Source of the DNA: Shewanella oncorhynchi
GTDB taxonomy: Bacteria; Pseudomonadota; Gammaproteobacteria; Enterobacterales; Shewanellaceae
Direction of reading: 5' to 3'
DNA length: 64,000 bases
Assembly: GCF_012584455.1 (NCBI RefSeq)
Contig: NZ_JABAEB010000001.1
Coordinates: forward strand, 186,001-250,000
Part shown: positions 1 to 9,056 of the stretch, one piece after another
How the letters are laid out: the number at the start of each line of letters is the position of its first letter
Position numbering within the stretch: the first letter of the stretch is position 1
Program-made: the position numbers and the translations under genes
The notes under the pieces: model-generated
The model's input: only the letters and a program-made list of their open reading frames with translations
Told to the model about the DNA's origin: nothing
Database searches by the model: none

Positions 1-247
1 CGCCATAGGTAGCATGTTCTTTTTGCTGATTTTGCGTAAGCGTAGAGTCATGCCGTAGGCACCTATTCAGGACGTAAACCCAGAGTTAAGTCGTCATCCT
101 AGAGTCATGTCGTAAGTGCAGACTGACGGGATAATCAGTATTTCTGTTGATATCCCACCCGCGATTGGAAATGCACAATTGGACATGTTCGTCATAAACG
201 CGGGATGCGTTGTGGTTATTTAATGTAGATTACAAAGTGGAGTGTGG
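1..247. other. Upstream region of cobT
   Basis: No gene is seen here. Two imperfect direct copies of a segment beginning agagtcatg lie near 45-60 and 101-117. A possible hairpin pairs cccgcg at 158-163 with cgcggg at 199-204, extended by atccc/gggat. The window begins too close to decide whether a cobalamin riboswitch lies further upstream; I could not find a convincing B12-box in the bases shown. Confidence 0.3.
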
Positions 248-1330
248 ATGTCTCAGTCAGCCGTGTCTTTTCAAATAAGCCCTGTGAGTAAAGCGCAGGA
301 TCTGGTGATTCTGCAGAAAATAGATCTTAAGACTAAGCCGCCCGGCGCCTTAGGTCAGCTCGAATCCTTAGCCTTGCAGATTGCCCGCGTGCAAACGACT
401 GATTTGCAAAAAACGGAGCAGCCACAAACGGATGTGCTCAAAATAGTCCATCCAACCATGTTAGTGTTTGCGGGGGATCATGGCATTGCCGCAGAAGGCG
501 TGTCGATTGCCCCTAGCGAAGTGACTCACCAAATGGTGCAAAACTTTGCCCATGGCGGCGCGGCGATTAACGTTTTTTGTCGGCAGGTGGGCTTTAAGCT
601 CGAAGTGATCGATTGCGGTATTTTAACGCCAGTTGAAGGGGTTGAAGGCATTATTGATCAACGTCTTGGTGCTGGAACGGGTGCAATCCATTTAGAGCCC
701 GCGATGACGTTGGAAACCGTCGATAAAGGCTTTGCTATGGCGCGCGATTTGATTGAACGTCACCATCAAGCGGGTTGTAACTTAGTCGCCTTTGGCGAAA
801 TGGGCATAGGCAATACCTCCTCTGCTGCGGCCATTATGGCGGCGATCATGCAGCTGGATGTGATTGATTGTGTCGGTCGTGGTACGGGCATTAATAGCGA
901 AACCTTAGAACGTAAATTGATGCTGATTGAGCTCGCGTTATTGCTGCATCAAAGCGCCTTAACTGGGCCTAAGTCAGTGTTAGCTTGCCTAGGAGGCTTT
1001 GAAATTGTGCAGATGACGGGGGCTATGTTAGCTGCCGCTGAACGTAAAATGCTGGTGGTCGTGGACGGTTTTATCGCGACAGCGGCGGCATTAGTCGCGG
1101 TGCAAATCGCCCCCAATGTGCGTGATTATTTGATTTTTGCCCATCAATCCGATGAGCAAGGTCATCTGCGAATGTTAGAATTTTTGCAGGCTAAACCTTT
1201 ATTATCCCTAGGGCTGAGATTAGGCGAAGGTACGGGGGCGGCCTTGGCATTGCCGCTTATTCAAGCCTCAGTAAATTTTTACAATCAAATGGCGAGTTTT
1301 AGTGATGCGGGGATTGAGGCTGTTGTATGA
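248..1330 (+). CDS. cobT: Nicotinate-nucleotide--dimethylbenzimidazole phosphoribosyltransferase CobT
   Basis: CobT transfers phosphoribose from nicotinate mononucleotide to 5,6-dimethylbenzimidazole, giving alpha-ribazole phosphate for the lower ligand of B12. The protein is about 360 aa, the usual length. Visible family motifs are [10 protein letters not shown] near residue 31, [13 protein letters not shown] near 80, GIGNTSSAA in the middle, and [12 protein letters not shown] near the C-terminus; the Glu of this last motif (about residue 327) is the family's catalytic base. I chose the ATG at 248 over an in-frame GTG at 242 because it gives the normal N-terminus; no strong ribosome site distinguishes them. 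It is first of a co-directional cob cluster, separated from cobS by about 105 bp. Confidence 0.95.
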   Translation: MSQSAVSFQISPVSKAQDLVILQKIDLKTKPPGALGQLESLALQIARVQTTDLQKTEQPQTDVLKIVHPTMLVFAGDHGIAAEGVSIAPSEVTHQMVQNFAHGGAAINVFCRQVGFKLEVIDCGILTPVEGVEGIIDQRLGAGTGAIHLEPAMTLETVDKGFAMARDLIERHHQAGCNLVAFGEMGIGNTSSAAAIMAAIMQLDVIDCVGRGTGINSETLERKLMLIELALLLHQSALTGPKSVLACLGGFEIVQMTGAMLAAAERKMLVVVDGFIATAAALVAVQIAPNVRDYLIFAHQSDEQGHLRMLEFLQAKPLLSLGLRLGEGTGAALALPLIQASVNFYNQMASFSDAGIEAVV

Positions 1331-1435
1331 TGTGCTCTGCTAAGTCGCTTATTTTACTTATTTAAAATAATAGCCTTTAGCCAACCGTTTTAATTTTAAA
1401 CCTTGCAGCAAGTGTGAATTCACTAAGGATGCTTT

Positions 1436-2224
1436 ATGTCAGAACGCGAAAGCTGGCACAAAGAGATAGATTTATTTTTAGTTGCCATGGGCTATTTTAC
1501 CCGCATTCCTATGCCTAAGTGGGTCGAAGTCGATAGCGATAAGTTGAATAAGGCCAGCCGTTATTTCGGTCTCGTCGGTCTTCTGGTCGGCTTGTTAAGC
1601 GCCATAGTGTTTTGGCTGACGCAGAACTGGCTCCCCGCCGGCGTTTCTGTTCTTTTAGCTATGTTGGTTGGCGTCTTGCTCACGGGCGGATTCCATGAGG
1701 ATGGCCTCGCCGATACCTTCGACGGTTTTGGCGGGGGTTGGACGGCTGAAGACAAGCTGCGGATCATGAAAGACTCGCGCCTTGGCAGTTATGGCGCACT
1801 GGCGCTGATGTTGGCCCTGCTGCTGAAATGGCAGTTGCTAGTCGAGTTGGCCCTGTACGATCCTGTCGTTGCGGGTTCAGCACTTATCGTCGCGCACACA
1901 GTGAGCCGTGTGGTATCAGCCAGTATCATTTTTAGCGAAAAGTATGTCCGCGATGACGAGACCAGTAAGTCTAAGCCGCTATCGCAACATCAAGGCATTA
2001 ATGAGCTGCTTATCCTGATCGCCAGCGGCGTATTAGTGCTGTTATTCCTCAAGGGGTTAGCGGCATTGTCATTGCTATTGGTGATGATAGGACTGCGCCG
2101 TTTGATCATAGTGATCTTTAGACGCCAGATTGGCGGTTACACGGGTGATACCTTAGGCGCGGCGCAGCAAATATCTGAAATCGTGTGTTATTTTGTATTG
2201 CTTGTTGTGGGTAACATACTGTGA
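1436..2224 (+). CDS. cobS: Adenosylcobinamide-GDP ribazoletransferase CobS
   Basis: CobS joins adenosylcobinamide-GDP to alpha-ribazole (or its phosphate) at the inner membrane, the last condensation in B12 assembly. The 262-aa protein is hydrophobic with several predicted membrane helices. It carries the acidic signature HEDGLADTFDGFGGG around residues 87-101, which in this family binds Mg2+ and the nucleotide. An AAGGA ribosome site precedes the ATG. The stop overlaps the GTG start of cobU by four bases, so the two are very probably translationally coupled. Length and motif order are normal for the family. Confidence 0.95.
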   Translation: MSERESWHKEIDLFLVAMGYFTRIPMPKWVEVDSDKLNKASRYFGLVGLLVGLLSAIVFWLTQNWLPAGVSVLLAMLVGVLLTGGFHEDGLADTFDGFGGGWTAEDKLRIMKDSRLGSYGALALMLALLLKWQLLVELALYDPVVAGSALIVAHTVSRVVSASIIFSEKYVRDDETSKSKPLSQHQGINELLILIASGVLVLLFLKGLAALSLLLVMIGLRRLIIVIFRRQIGGYTGDTLGAAQQISEIVCYFVLLVVGNIL

Positions 2225-2847
2225 TCCACCTCGTCCTAGGCGGCGCCCGTAGCGGTAAGAGTCGCTACGGCGAAGCCTTAGTGCGTCAGTACACTGCGCT
2301 TGGCTTCGATGCTTGCTATGTGGCGACGGCGCAGGCGCTAGATGATGAAATGGCGACACGTATCGCCAAGCATCAAGCGGGACGAGCGGACGATGGTATC
2401 GAATGGCAATTGTTTGAAGAGTCGCTCGCCCTCACTGCACTGCTAAAACGGTTAGCAAAACCTGGGCGAGTGATTTTAGTAGACTGTTTAACCCTTTGGC
2501 TAACGAATCAATTACTTGCATCGAACCTTAACATCGATGATGAACCCGCGCCGACTGAGTGGAATGCGACTGACTTTGCCACTTCCACCTTTGCCGTTTC
2601 AACCTCTGACGATAAAGCTCATGCGAGTTGGCAGGCCGAGAAAACCGCTTTTGTGGATTCCCTCGTCGAGCTTGAGGGAGTGGTGATTTTGATCAGTAAC
2701 GAAGTCGGTTCTGGCATAGTGCCCTTAGGTGAGTTGAGCCGACAATTTGTCGATGAAGCGGGCTGGTTAAATCAAGCCGTGGCGACCTTAGCGGACAATG
2801 TCACCTTAGTGGTCGCTGGTTTACCCTTAGCATTGAAACCACTTTAG
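2221..2847 (+). CDS. cobU: Bifunctional adenosylcobinamide kinase/guanylyltransferase CobU
   Basis: CobU phosphorylates adenosylcobinamide and then transfers GMP to it, supplying the CobS substrate. The N-terminus has the P-loop GGARSGKSRYGE (residues about 7-18), and the C-terminal half has the conserved ISNEVGSGIVP and FVDEAGWLNQ segments. At 208 aa it is longer than the usual 180 or so. The extra length is a Thr/Ser/Asp-rich insertion around residues 100-135 that looks like an unstructured loop. Translation starts at GTG within the last codons of cobS (GTGA overlap). Confidence 0.94.
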   Translation: MIHLVLGGARSGKSRYGEALVRQYTALGFDACYVATAQALDDEMATRIAKHQAGRADDGIEWQLFEESLALTALLKRLAKPGRVILVDCLTLWLTNQLLASNLNIDDEPAPTEWNATDFATSTFAVSTSDDKAHASWQAEKTAFVDSLVELEGVVILISNEVGSGIVPLGELSRQFVDEAGWLNQAVATLADNVTLVVAGLPLALKPL

Positions 2848-2951
2848 ACTTTGGGCTCAGTCCACGTTTTAAGCTTAAGTTGCATACTTAAGTGATTTTT
2901 GACTGAGCTGTTATGTTAATGACTGCAAACTAGAATAAGCCTTTTAAACCT

Positions 2952-4586
2952 ATGTCCTCTCCAAACACAGACAACACAGCCTGTGCTAATGCACTCGATA
3001 CCGCTGACACTCTTGCAGTTAATACGCCAGCAATTAATACGCTTGCGGTTAATTCACCTCGGCGCGCGGCAGTCTTGATGGTGCAGGGCACAACATCGGA
3101 TGCGGGCAAGAGCACCTTAGTCGCAGGCATTTGTCGTTTGCTCGCTCGTCAGGGGATTAAGGTTGCGCCCTTTAAGCCGCAAAATATGGCGCTCAATAGC
3201 GCTGTCACTATTGATGGCGGCGAGATTGGCCGCGCACAGGCCTTACAAGCCGTGGCCTGTTATCTTGAGCCCCATACCGATTTTAATCCCATACTGCTTA
3301 AACCAAGCTCGGACACGGGCGCGCAAATTATCGTTCATGGCAAAGCCCTGACAACACTCGAAGCCTCGGCCTTTTTTGGACCTAAATCTAAGGATTACAA
3401 GGCAATGGCGCTTGGCGCTGTGCTGGAATCCTTCGAGCGATTAAGCGGTCAGTATCAAACCATAGTGGTTGAAGGCGCGGGTAGTCCGGCGGAGATCAAT
3501 CTGCGTGAAGGTGATATTGCCAACATGGGATTTGCCGAAGCTGTGGATTGCCCTGTGATCATCATTGCCGATATCGACAAGGGCGGCGTATTTGCCCATT
3601 TGGTCGGGACCTTGGCCTTGTTATCAGAATCCGAACAGGCGCGGGTAAAGGGCTTTGTGATCAACCGTTTCCGTGGTGATATTAGCCTGTTGCAATCAGG
3701 GCTCGATTGGCTTGAAGCTTATACTCAAAAGCCTGTTTTAGGCGTGTTGCCTTATCTGCATGATTTGCATCTCGATGCCGAAGATGCGCTGATAAGTTCG
3801 CCGACCAAAGGCGCTAACAGCCGCTTAAAAGTGCGGGTATTAGTGTACCCAAGGATCAGTAATCACACGGATTTTGATCCGCTGCGGTTGCATCCCGATA
3901 TCGATTTTGACTATGTGTCATTGCAAACTCAAGCCGCGAGTCACACCACTCATTTGCCCGCCGCCGATGTATTGATCTTGCCCGGCAGTAAGAATGTGCG
4001 CGCCGATTTGGCCTTTTTACGCCAGCAAGGTTGGGATAAAGATATTGCCACACACCTGCGTTACGGCGGCAAAGTGCTTGGTATTTGCGGCGGTTACCAA
4101 ATGCTAGGCCAAAGCATTGCCGATCCCTTAGGTATTGAAGACAGTGCGGGTGATACCGCTGGACTTGGCTACCTGCCGCTGAGCACAGAACTCAAAGCCG
4201 AAAAACAGTTACGGCGAGTGAGAGGTGAGCTAACGTTACTTGGGGAAAAGGTTGCTGTGAAGGGCTATGAAATCCACTGCGGTGAATCAAGCTATCTTAT
4301 CCCTAGGCTTGAACAAACGAATGCGCCCTTGCAGTTAATCCCTGAATCCACCTCTGTGAGCTTTGCTGATGGCCTGCAAAGCGATGACGGGCAAATCCTT
4401 GGCACTTATTTACATGGGCTGTTTGATAGCCCTGATGCGTGTCAGTTGATTTTGCGCTGGGCGGGATTAAACGATGCTAAGGCGATAGATATCAATCAAA
4501 TACGTGAGCAGCAACTCGATCGTTTAGCCGATGTGTTAGCCGAGCATTTAGACATGCAAAAATTACAGCCAATTTTAGAAGCATAA
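2952..4586 (+). CDS. cobQ: Cobyric acid synthase CobQ (CbiP)
   Basis: This ATP- and glutamine-dependent synthase amidates adenosylcobyrinic acid a,c-diamide at four carboxylates to give adenosylcobyric acid. The N-terminal dethiobiotin-synthetase-like domain shows [14 protein letters not shown] and [11 protein letters not shown]. The C-terminal class I glutaminase domain has [10 protein letters not shown] with the nucleophilic Cys, and YLHGLFDS with the catalytic His. At 544 aa it is longer than the roughly 490-510 usual, because about 35 residues precede the P-loop. That leader contains a repeated T-L-A-V-N-T/S segment, so either the true start is further in or a low-complexity extension is present. 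No strong ribosome site marks the ATG used. Confidence 0.94.
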   Translation: MSSPNTDNTACANALDTADTLAVNTPAINTLAVNSPRRAAVLMVQGTTSDAGKSTLVAGICRLLARQGIKVAPFKPQNMALNSAVTIDGGEIGRAQALQAVACYLEPHTDFNPILLKPSSDTGAQIIVHGKALTTLEASAFFGPKSKDYKAMALGAVLESFERLSGQYQTIVVEGAGSPAEINLREGDIANMGFAEAVDCPVIIIADIDKGGVFAHLVGTLALLSESEQARVKGFVINRFRGDISLLQSGLDWLEAYTQKPVLGVLPYLHDLHLDAEDALISSPTKGANSRLKVRVLVYPRISNHTDFDPLRLHPDIDFDYVSLQTQAASHTTHLPAADVLILPGSKNVRADLAFLRQQGWDKDIATHLRYGGKVLGICGGYQMLGQSIADPLGIEDSAGDTAGLGYLPLSTELKAEKQLRRVRGELTLLGEKVAVKGYEIHCGESSYLIPRLEQTNAPLQLIPESTSVSFADGLQSDDGQILGTYLHGLFDSPDACQLILRWAGLNDAKAIDINQIREQQLDRLADVLAEHLDMQKLQPILEA

Positions 4587-4630
4587 GTTTTAGAAGCAGA
4601 CATTTTTAGCAGCAGAGTGAAGAGAAGACC

Positions 4631-5254
4631 ATGACAGCACAGAACGACAACGAACAAGCGCAAATCAAGGCCGAACGCCACAAGGCTCGCCAACAGAAAG
4701 TGAAAGCCGGTGTGGATGCTAAAATTGCCGCTGCCCAAGAGGAGAAGGGGATTCTGCTAGTGTTAACCGGTAACGGTAAAGGCAAATCGACCTCAGGTTT
4801 TGGCACAGTGGCCCGCGCCGTCGGTCACGGTAAAAAAGCCGCGGTAGTGCAATTTATCAAAGGCACTTGGGAGTGCGGTGAGCGCAATTTACTCGAAGGT
4901 GCAGGGGTTGAGTTTCATGTAATGGGCACAGGTTTTACATGGGAAACCCAAGATAAAGAAAAGGATACCGCCGCAGCAGTACTCGCTTGGGAAGCCGCCG
5001 AAAAGCTGCTGCAAGATGAGAGCATAGATTGCGTGATGCTCGATGAACTCACCTATATGGTGAGCTATCACTATTTAGATGTAGAACGTGTGCTTAGCGC
5101 ACTTAAAAATCGTCCACCCATGCAGCATGTGATTATCACTGGCCGTGCTTGCCACCGTGCCATCATCGAGCTTGCAGATACGGTCAGCGAAGTGCAGCCG
5201 ATTAAACACGCCTTCGAAGCGGGTATCAAGGCACAGCAAGGTTTTGACTACTAA
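4631..5254 (+). CDS. cobO: Corrinoid adenosyltransferase CobO/BtuR
   Basis: The enzyme transfers the 5'-deoxyadenosyl group of ATP to Co(I) corrinoids, making the coenzyme form and allowing salvage of imported B12. It is 207 aa with the CobA/CobO-type P-loop GNGKGKSTSGFG around residues 48-59, an N-terminal charged helix, and the VMLDELTYMVSY segment typical of the ATP-site core. A GAAGAGAAG-rich ribosome site precedes the ATG. It sits 44 bp after cobQ in the same direction. Length is normal; E. coli BtuR is about 196 aa. Confidence 0.94.
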   Translation: MTAQNDNEQAQIKAERHKARQQKVKAGVDAKIAAAQEEKGILLVLTGNGKGKSTSGFGTVARAVGHGKKAAVVQFIKGTWECGERNLLEGAGVEFHVMGTGFTWETQDKEKDTAAAVLAWEAAEKLLQDESIDCVMLDELTYMVSYHYLDVERVLSALKNRPPMQHVIITGRACHRAIIELADTVSEVQPIKHAFEAGIKAQQGFDY

Positions 5255-5439
5255 TCGAACCTTGTAAAAGTCGGCGCATAAGTGACGCAGCATTGTTGGT
5301 TGCAATGTTAAGTAAGACGCGCGAATGGCTTTAGCACAGGCATAAAATGCGCTAAGTTTGAGGACTAGTAACTGCCTATTAGTGACTATGGGTTAGCTTC
5401 TAGCCGTTCAGTGTTCAAAGCGTTCTCAAGGATGATCCT

Positions 5440-6474
5440 ATGAATAAGCGTATCGTGATTTGTGCCGATGGGACTTGGAATCGGCCCGAGAAAGATCTTA
5501 AGGTCGATTTCCCCACCAATGTGCTGCGCCTCGCGCGTGCTATCAGCCCGATAGCGGCTGATGGCAAACCCCAGCAGGTATTTTATGATTGGGGCGTGGG
5601 TTCCTATTACGATCAAGCCATTGGCGGTGCGACAGGGCGCGGTTTACATAAAAACATCATGGATGGGTATCGCTATATAGTGCAAAACTATTCCCCTGGC
5701 GATGAGATTTATCTCTTTGGCTTTAGCCGCGGTGCTTACACTGTGCGTTGCTTGTGTGGCTTGATTAATAACTGCGGCATACTTAAACGTCCCGATGCGG
5801 CGTTGATTCAACAAGCTTTCGACCACTATAAAAAAAGCAGTGCACCCTTTGCGCCTGATGGTGAAAAATCCCTCGAATTTAGAGCGAGATACAGTCATGA
5901 ATCTCGGGAAATCAAGTTTGTTGGCGTGTGGGATACCGTGGGTGCTATGGGGATCCCTATCTCGTTTTTAGGCTTGTTCGAAGATAAAGACGAGTTTTAC
6001 GACACTAAAATTGGCCGCAATGTGCGCGTTGCTCGTCATGCCTTAGCCATAGATGAACACCGTAGTGATTTTGAGCCGACCATTTGGCAACTACGCGACA
6101 ATATGGACATGCAGCAAGTGTGGTTTGCGGGTGCCCATAGCAATATTGGCGGCAGTTATAAACCCGATAAAGACGGTTCATTGTTGTCGGATATTGCACT
6201 GTTGTGGATGATATCCGAGGCGCAGAAATTTAATTTAAGTCTAGAGCCACACTTAGCCGCGAGTGTGCATCCAAATCCGCTCGCGACCTTACATGACTCG
6301 AGACGCAGTTTTTATCGGATAAAACAGGAATATTTGCGACCACTCGACCCTGAGCAAGTCCCAGTACTTTTGCATCATTCGGTGAAGACCCGCTGGGATC
6401 AAGATCCTCAGTATCGCCCGAAGAATCTACAAACTTATATCGAACACTATGGCTGGCCAGAGCAGCTAGTTTAA
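5440..6474 (+). CDS. DUF2235 alpha/beta-hydrolase-like protein
   Basis: This 344-aa protein belongs to the DUF2235 family, an alpha/beta-hydrolase group that includes Tle1-like phospholipases of type VI secretion. Visible are the N-terminal CADGTWN segment, the nucleophile elbow GFSRGAYTVR around residue 95, VGVWDTVGAMG carrying a probable catalytic Asp, and GAHSNIGG holding the likely catalytic His (many members have HSDVGG). There is no signal peptide or membrane helix, so it should be cytoplasmic unless exported by another route. It lies between cobO and btuF with about 186 bp before it, and no T6SS genes are near. Substrate unknown; a housekeeping esterase is as likely as a toxin. Confidence 0.85.
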   Translation: MNKRIVICADGTWNRPEKDLKVDFPTNVLRLARAISPIAADGKPQQVFYDWGVGSYYDQAIGGATGRGLHKNIMDGYRYIVQNYSPGDEIYLFGFSRGAYTVRCLCGLINNCGILKRPDAALIQQAFDHYKKSSAPFAPDGEKSLEFRARYSHESREIKFVGVWDTVGAMGIPISFLGLFEDKDEFYDTKIGRNVRVARHALAIDEHRSDFEPTIWQLRDNMDMQQVWFAGAHSNIGGSYKPDKDGSLLSDIALLWMISEAQKFNLSLEPHLAASVHPNPLATLHDSRRSFYRIKQEYLRPLDPEQVPVLLHHSVKTRWDQDPQYRPKNLQTYIEHYGWPEQLV

Positions 6475-6550
6475 CTCTATAACCCCAAGTGACCTGAAGC
6501 TACTACGCCTGCATCTTCAGGCGGTTTGGGGATAAATACTAAGGCATATC

Positions 6551-7378
6551 ATGATTAAGCGACACTTAGCTGGACTCGTTTTTGGGCTCAGTCTGTTTCT
6601 CCCTCATAGCGTATTGGCCGAGCCCGCTAAACGCATTATTGCGCTCTCGCCCCATGCGGTGGAAATGCTTTACGCCATAGGTGCGGGCGATACGATTGTG
6701 GCCGCAACCGATTATGCGGATTATCCCGAGGCGGCAAAAAATATCCCGCGTATTGGGGGTTACTACGGCATTCAAATGGAGCGGGTGATGGAGCTTAATC
6801 CCGATCTGATTGTGGTGTGGGATTCGGGTAATAAAGCCGAAGATATCAACCAGCTTAGGACGTTAGGATTTAACCTTTATGGTAGCGATCCTAAAACCTT
6901 AGAAGGCGTCGCCAAGGAGCTTGAAGAGTTAGGCCAACTTACGGGGCATGTTGAAGAAGCAAGCAAGGCTGCGGCCGCTTATCGCGCTGAGCTTATCCGA
7001 TTGCGGGTTGAAAATGCTAAAAAATCAGAGCCTAAAGTGTTTTATCAACTCTGGTCGACACCTTTGATGACAGTCTCTAAAAACAGTTGGATCCAACAGA
7101 TCATCAGTGTGTGCCATGGCCAAAATGTGTTTTACGATGCCGCCAGTGATTATCCGCAAGTCAGTTTAGAAAACGTCTTGCTGACCTTGCCCGAGGTGAT
7201 TTTACAGAGTGAAGAAGAAGGTAATGTGAAAGGGGTTGATTGGCGCCAATGGCCAGAAATTCCTGCTGTGAAGAAACAGCATATTTATCAACTCAATGCC
7301 GATTTATTACATCGCGCGACGCCCAGAGCTTTACTTGGCGTTCAAGCCTTATGTGATGCCTTGGATAAAGCACGTTAA
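6551..7378 (+). CDS. btuF: Periplasmic cobalamin-binding protein BtuF
   Basis: BtuF captures B12 in the periplasm and delivers it to the BtuCD ABC importer. The 275-aa protein has a Sec signal peptide (residues 1 to about 23, ending VLA before EPAKR). It then shows the helical-backbone metal/cobalamin-receptor fold signature: RIIALSPHAVEMLYAIGAG, a DYPEAAKNIPRIGGY segment, and MELNPDLIVVWDSG. No btuC or btuD follows; they are presumably elsewhere. Its position at the end of the cob cluster supports a role in corrinoid salvage rather than in siderophore uptake, which uses related receptors. A terminator follows immediately. Confidence 0.9.
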   Translation: MIKRHLAGLVFGLSLFLPHSVLAEPAKRIIALSPHAVEMLYAIGAGDTIVAATDYADYPEAAKNIPRIGGYYGIQMERVMELNPDLIVVWDSGNKAEDINQLRTLGFNLYGSDPKTLEGVAKELEELGQLTGHVEEASKAAAAYRAELIRLRVENAKKSEPKVFYQLWSTPLMTVSKNSWIQQIISVCHGQNVFYDAASDYPQVSLENVLLTLPEVILQSEEEGNVKGVDWRQWPEIPAVKKQHIYQLNADLLHRATPRALLGVQALCDALDKAR

Positions 7379-7381
7379 ATA

Positions 7382-7413
7382 AAACGCCTGACAGATTATT
7401 CCGTCAGGCGTTT
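7382..7413. terminator. Bidirectional terminator between btuF and the aldehyde dehydrogenase gene
   Basis: An 11-bp perfect stem (aaacgcctgac at 7382-7392, gtcaggcgttt at 7403-7413) has a 10-base loop. It lies between converging genes. On the minus strand it is followed by a U-rich run, so it probably ends the minus transcript and may also end the cob transcript. Confidence 0.85.
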
Positions 7414-7440
7414 AGTCAGATGTTGCTATTTTCTAAGCGT

Positions 7441-8832
7441 TTAGAAAGGCGCGTTGATGTCGACCACATTAATCAGTTTGTGGTTTACAAACTCTTTCAA
7501 TCCTAAATCAATCAACTCGCGGCCATAACCTGAGCGGCGCACGCCACCAAAGGGTAAGTCGGCCTTGACCATAGTTGGATGATTGACAAACATCATGCCT
7601 GTGGAAACCTGCTTAGCGACCGCCAGCCCGCGTTGGGTGTCGGCGGTAAACACTGAGCCACCCAATCCAAAGGGCGAGTCATTGGCGATGGCAATCGCTG
7701 CTTGCTCATCCTTCACTCTGTGGATGCTGGACACTGGGCCAAAGAATTCCCAATAGTAGGCTGGGTTATCTGGCGTCAGGTTTGTCAGTATTGTTGGCTG
7801 CACAAAGGCGCCTTGCTGCGGCACTTTAGGACCCACTTCGGTCGCGGTTGCGCCGTGTTTTACGGCATCACGGATCTTCTGCTTCAACTCATCGGCTGCG
7901 CCTTGGGAAGACAGTGGCGCCAGCGTAGTGGCCGAGTCCATAGGATCGCCCGCTTTTAACGCTTCAATCCCCTTGATATAGCCCTTCATAAATTCATCGT
8001 AAATGGCTTCAACTAAGATCATCCGCTTAGATGATGTACAGACCTGTCCCGCGTTCCAGTGACGGCCAAACACAGCCCAGTCGATGGTTTTAGGCAGATC
8101 GGCATCTTCAAGTACGATAAAGGCATCTGCGCCACCCAGTTCTAGGGTGGACTTTTTCAGTGCCTTACCCGCCAGAGCGGCAATGATCGATCCCGCATCT
8201 TCTGATCCCGTGAGCGCAACACCATGCACTTTGGGCGAATTGATGATCTGTTCTATCTGCTCTCGGGTGGCATACAGATTTTGGAATGCACCAGAGGGCA
8301 GTCCGGCATCGCGCATTAAGCCTTCAAAGGCCGCAGCGCACTGGGGCACATTGGATGCATGTTTGAGTAGTAAGGTATTTCCGGCGGCAAGCTGCGGCGC
8401 TAAGATGCGCGCAATTTGGTAGTAGGGAAAGTTCCAAGGTTCGATAGCCAATAATACGCCCAGCGGTTCGTTAACCAGTATCGCTTCACCTTCGGCGGGA
8501 TCGGCAACCGGCAGTTTTTGCGATGCCAGCAGTCGCTCGGCATGTTCGGCGTAGTATTCGAAAATTTGCGCCGACAGTTCGACTTCAGCTTCGGCTTCTG
8601 CTGTGACTTTGCCCATTTCTAAGGTCAGTAGATTGGCGTATTTGGACTTGTTGTCTCTGAGGATCTTCGCTGCCTTAGACAGTATTGCGGCCTTGTCGGC
8701 AAAGGGAGTGGTTCGCCAGTTTAAAAATGCCTGATGGGCGGATTCTATCGCCTGTGTGACTTCGGTATCTGTTGCATTTGGAAATTCTTTAATGAGCTTT
8801 CCCGTAAAGGGATTGGTTGTTGCATAAGCCAT
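7441..8832 (-). CDS. NAD(P)-dependent succinate-semialdehyde dehydrogenase-type aldehyde dehydrogenase (Sad/YneI-like)
   Basis: The enzyme oxidises an aldehyde to its acid with NAD(P)+. The protein resembles E. coli Sad (YneI) more than GabD. It has NPFTGK at the start, EPWNFPYYQ, the catalytic-Glu motif LELGGADAF, the catalytic-Cys motif GQVCTSSKRM, and a GGVRRSGYGREL tail. I place the start at the ATG at 8832, which follows a GGAGGC ribosome site and gives 463 aa, the family length. A longer frame reaching 8937 adds 35 unrelated residues. It lies downstream of gldA in the same direction (about 225 bp apart). The true substrate cannot be read from sequence. Confidence 0.88.
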   Translation of the reverse strand: MAYATTNPFTGKLIKEFPNATDTEVTQAIESAHQAFLNWRTTPFADKAAILSKAAKILRDNKSKYANLLTLEMGKVTAEAEAEVELSAQIFEYYAEHAERLLASQKLPVADPAEGEAILVNEPLGVLLAIEPWNFPYYQIARILAPQLAAGNTLLLKHASNVPQCAAAFEGLMRDAGLPSGAFQNLYATREQIEQIINSPKVHGVALTGSEDAGSIIAALAGKALKKSTLELGGADAFIVLEDADLPKTIDWAVFGRHWNAGQVCTSSKRMILVEAIYDEFMKGYIKGIEALKAGDPMDSATTLAPLSSQGAADELKQKIRDAVKHGATATEVGPKVPQQGAFVQPTILTNLTPDNPAYYWEFFGPVSSIHRVKDEQAAIAIANDSPFGLGGSVFTADTQRGLAVAKQVSTGMMFVNHPTMVKADLPFGGVRRSGYGRELIDLGLKEFVNHKLINVVDINAPF

Positions 8833-9056
8833 ATGTGCCTCCAAGCGTTTAACAAATAGAGCGTAAATGCCAGCTTTGGCATCGAGGGTGGAAATGTCTT
8901 GTTTGTTGTGGGCTCCCTTACCATTGATATGTGGCAAGGAAGCCTAGGATGAACGGTCAACTTGCGTGGCAGTAGGAACTATCTCAACAGCATTAATCAA
9001 TTAAATCAAATGTATAGTTGATTTCTACCTACGATGTACACGTCATATTGTTACGG

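Noticed and set aside
1..247. Cobalamin riboswitch before cobT
   Set aside because: The visible bases contain a hairpin but no recognisable B12-box, and the window begins too near to judge.
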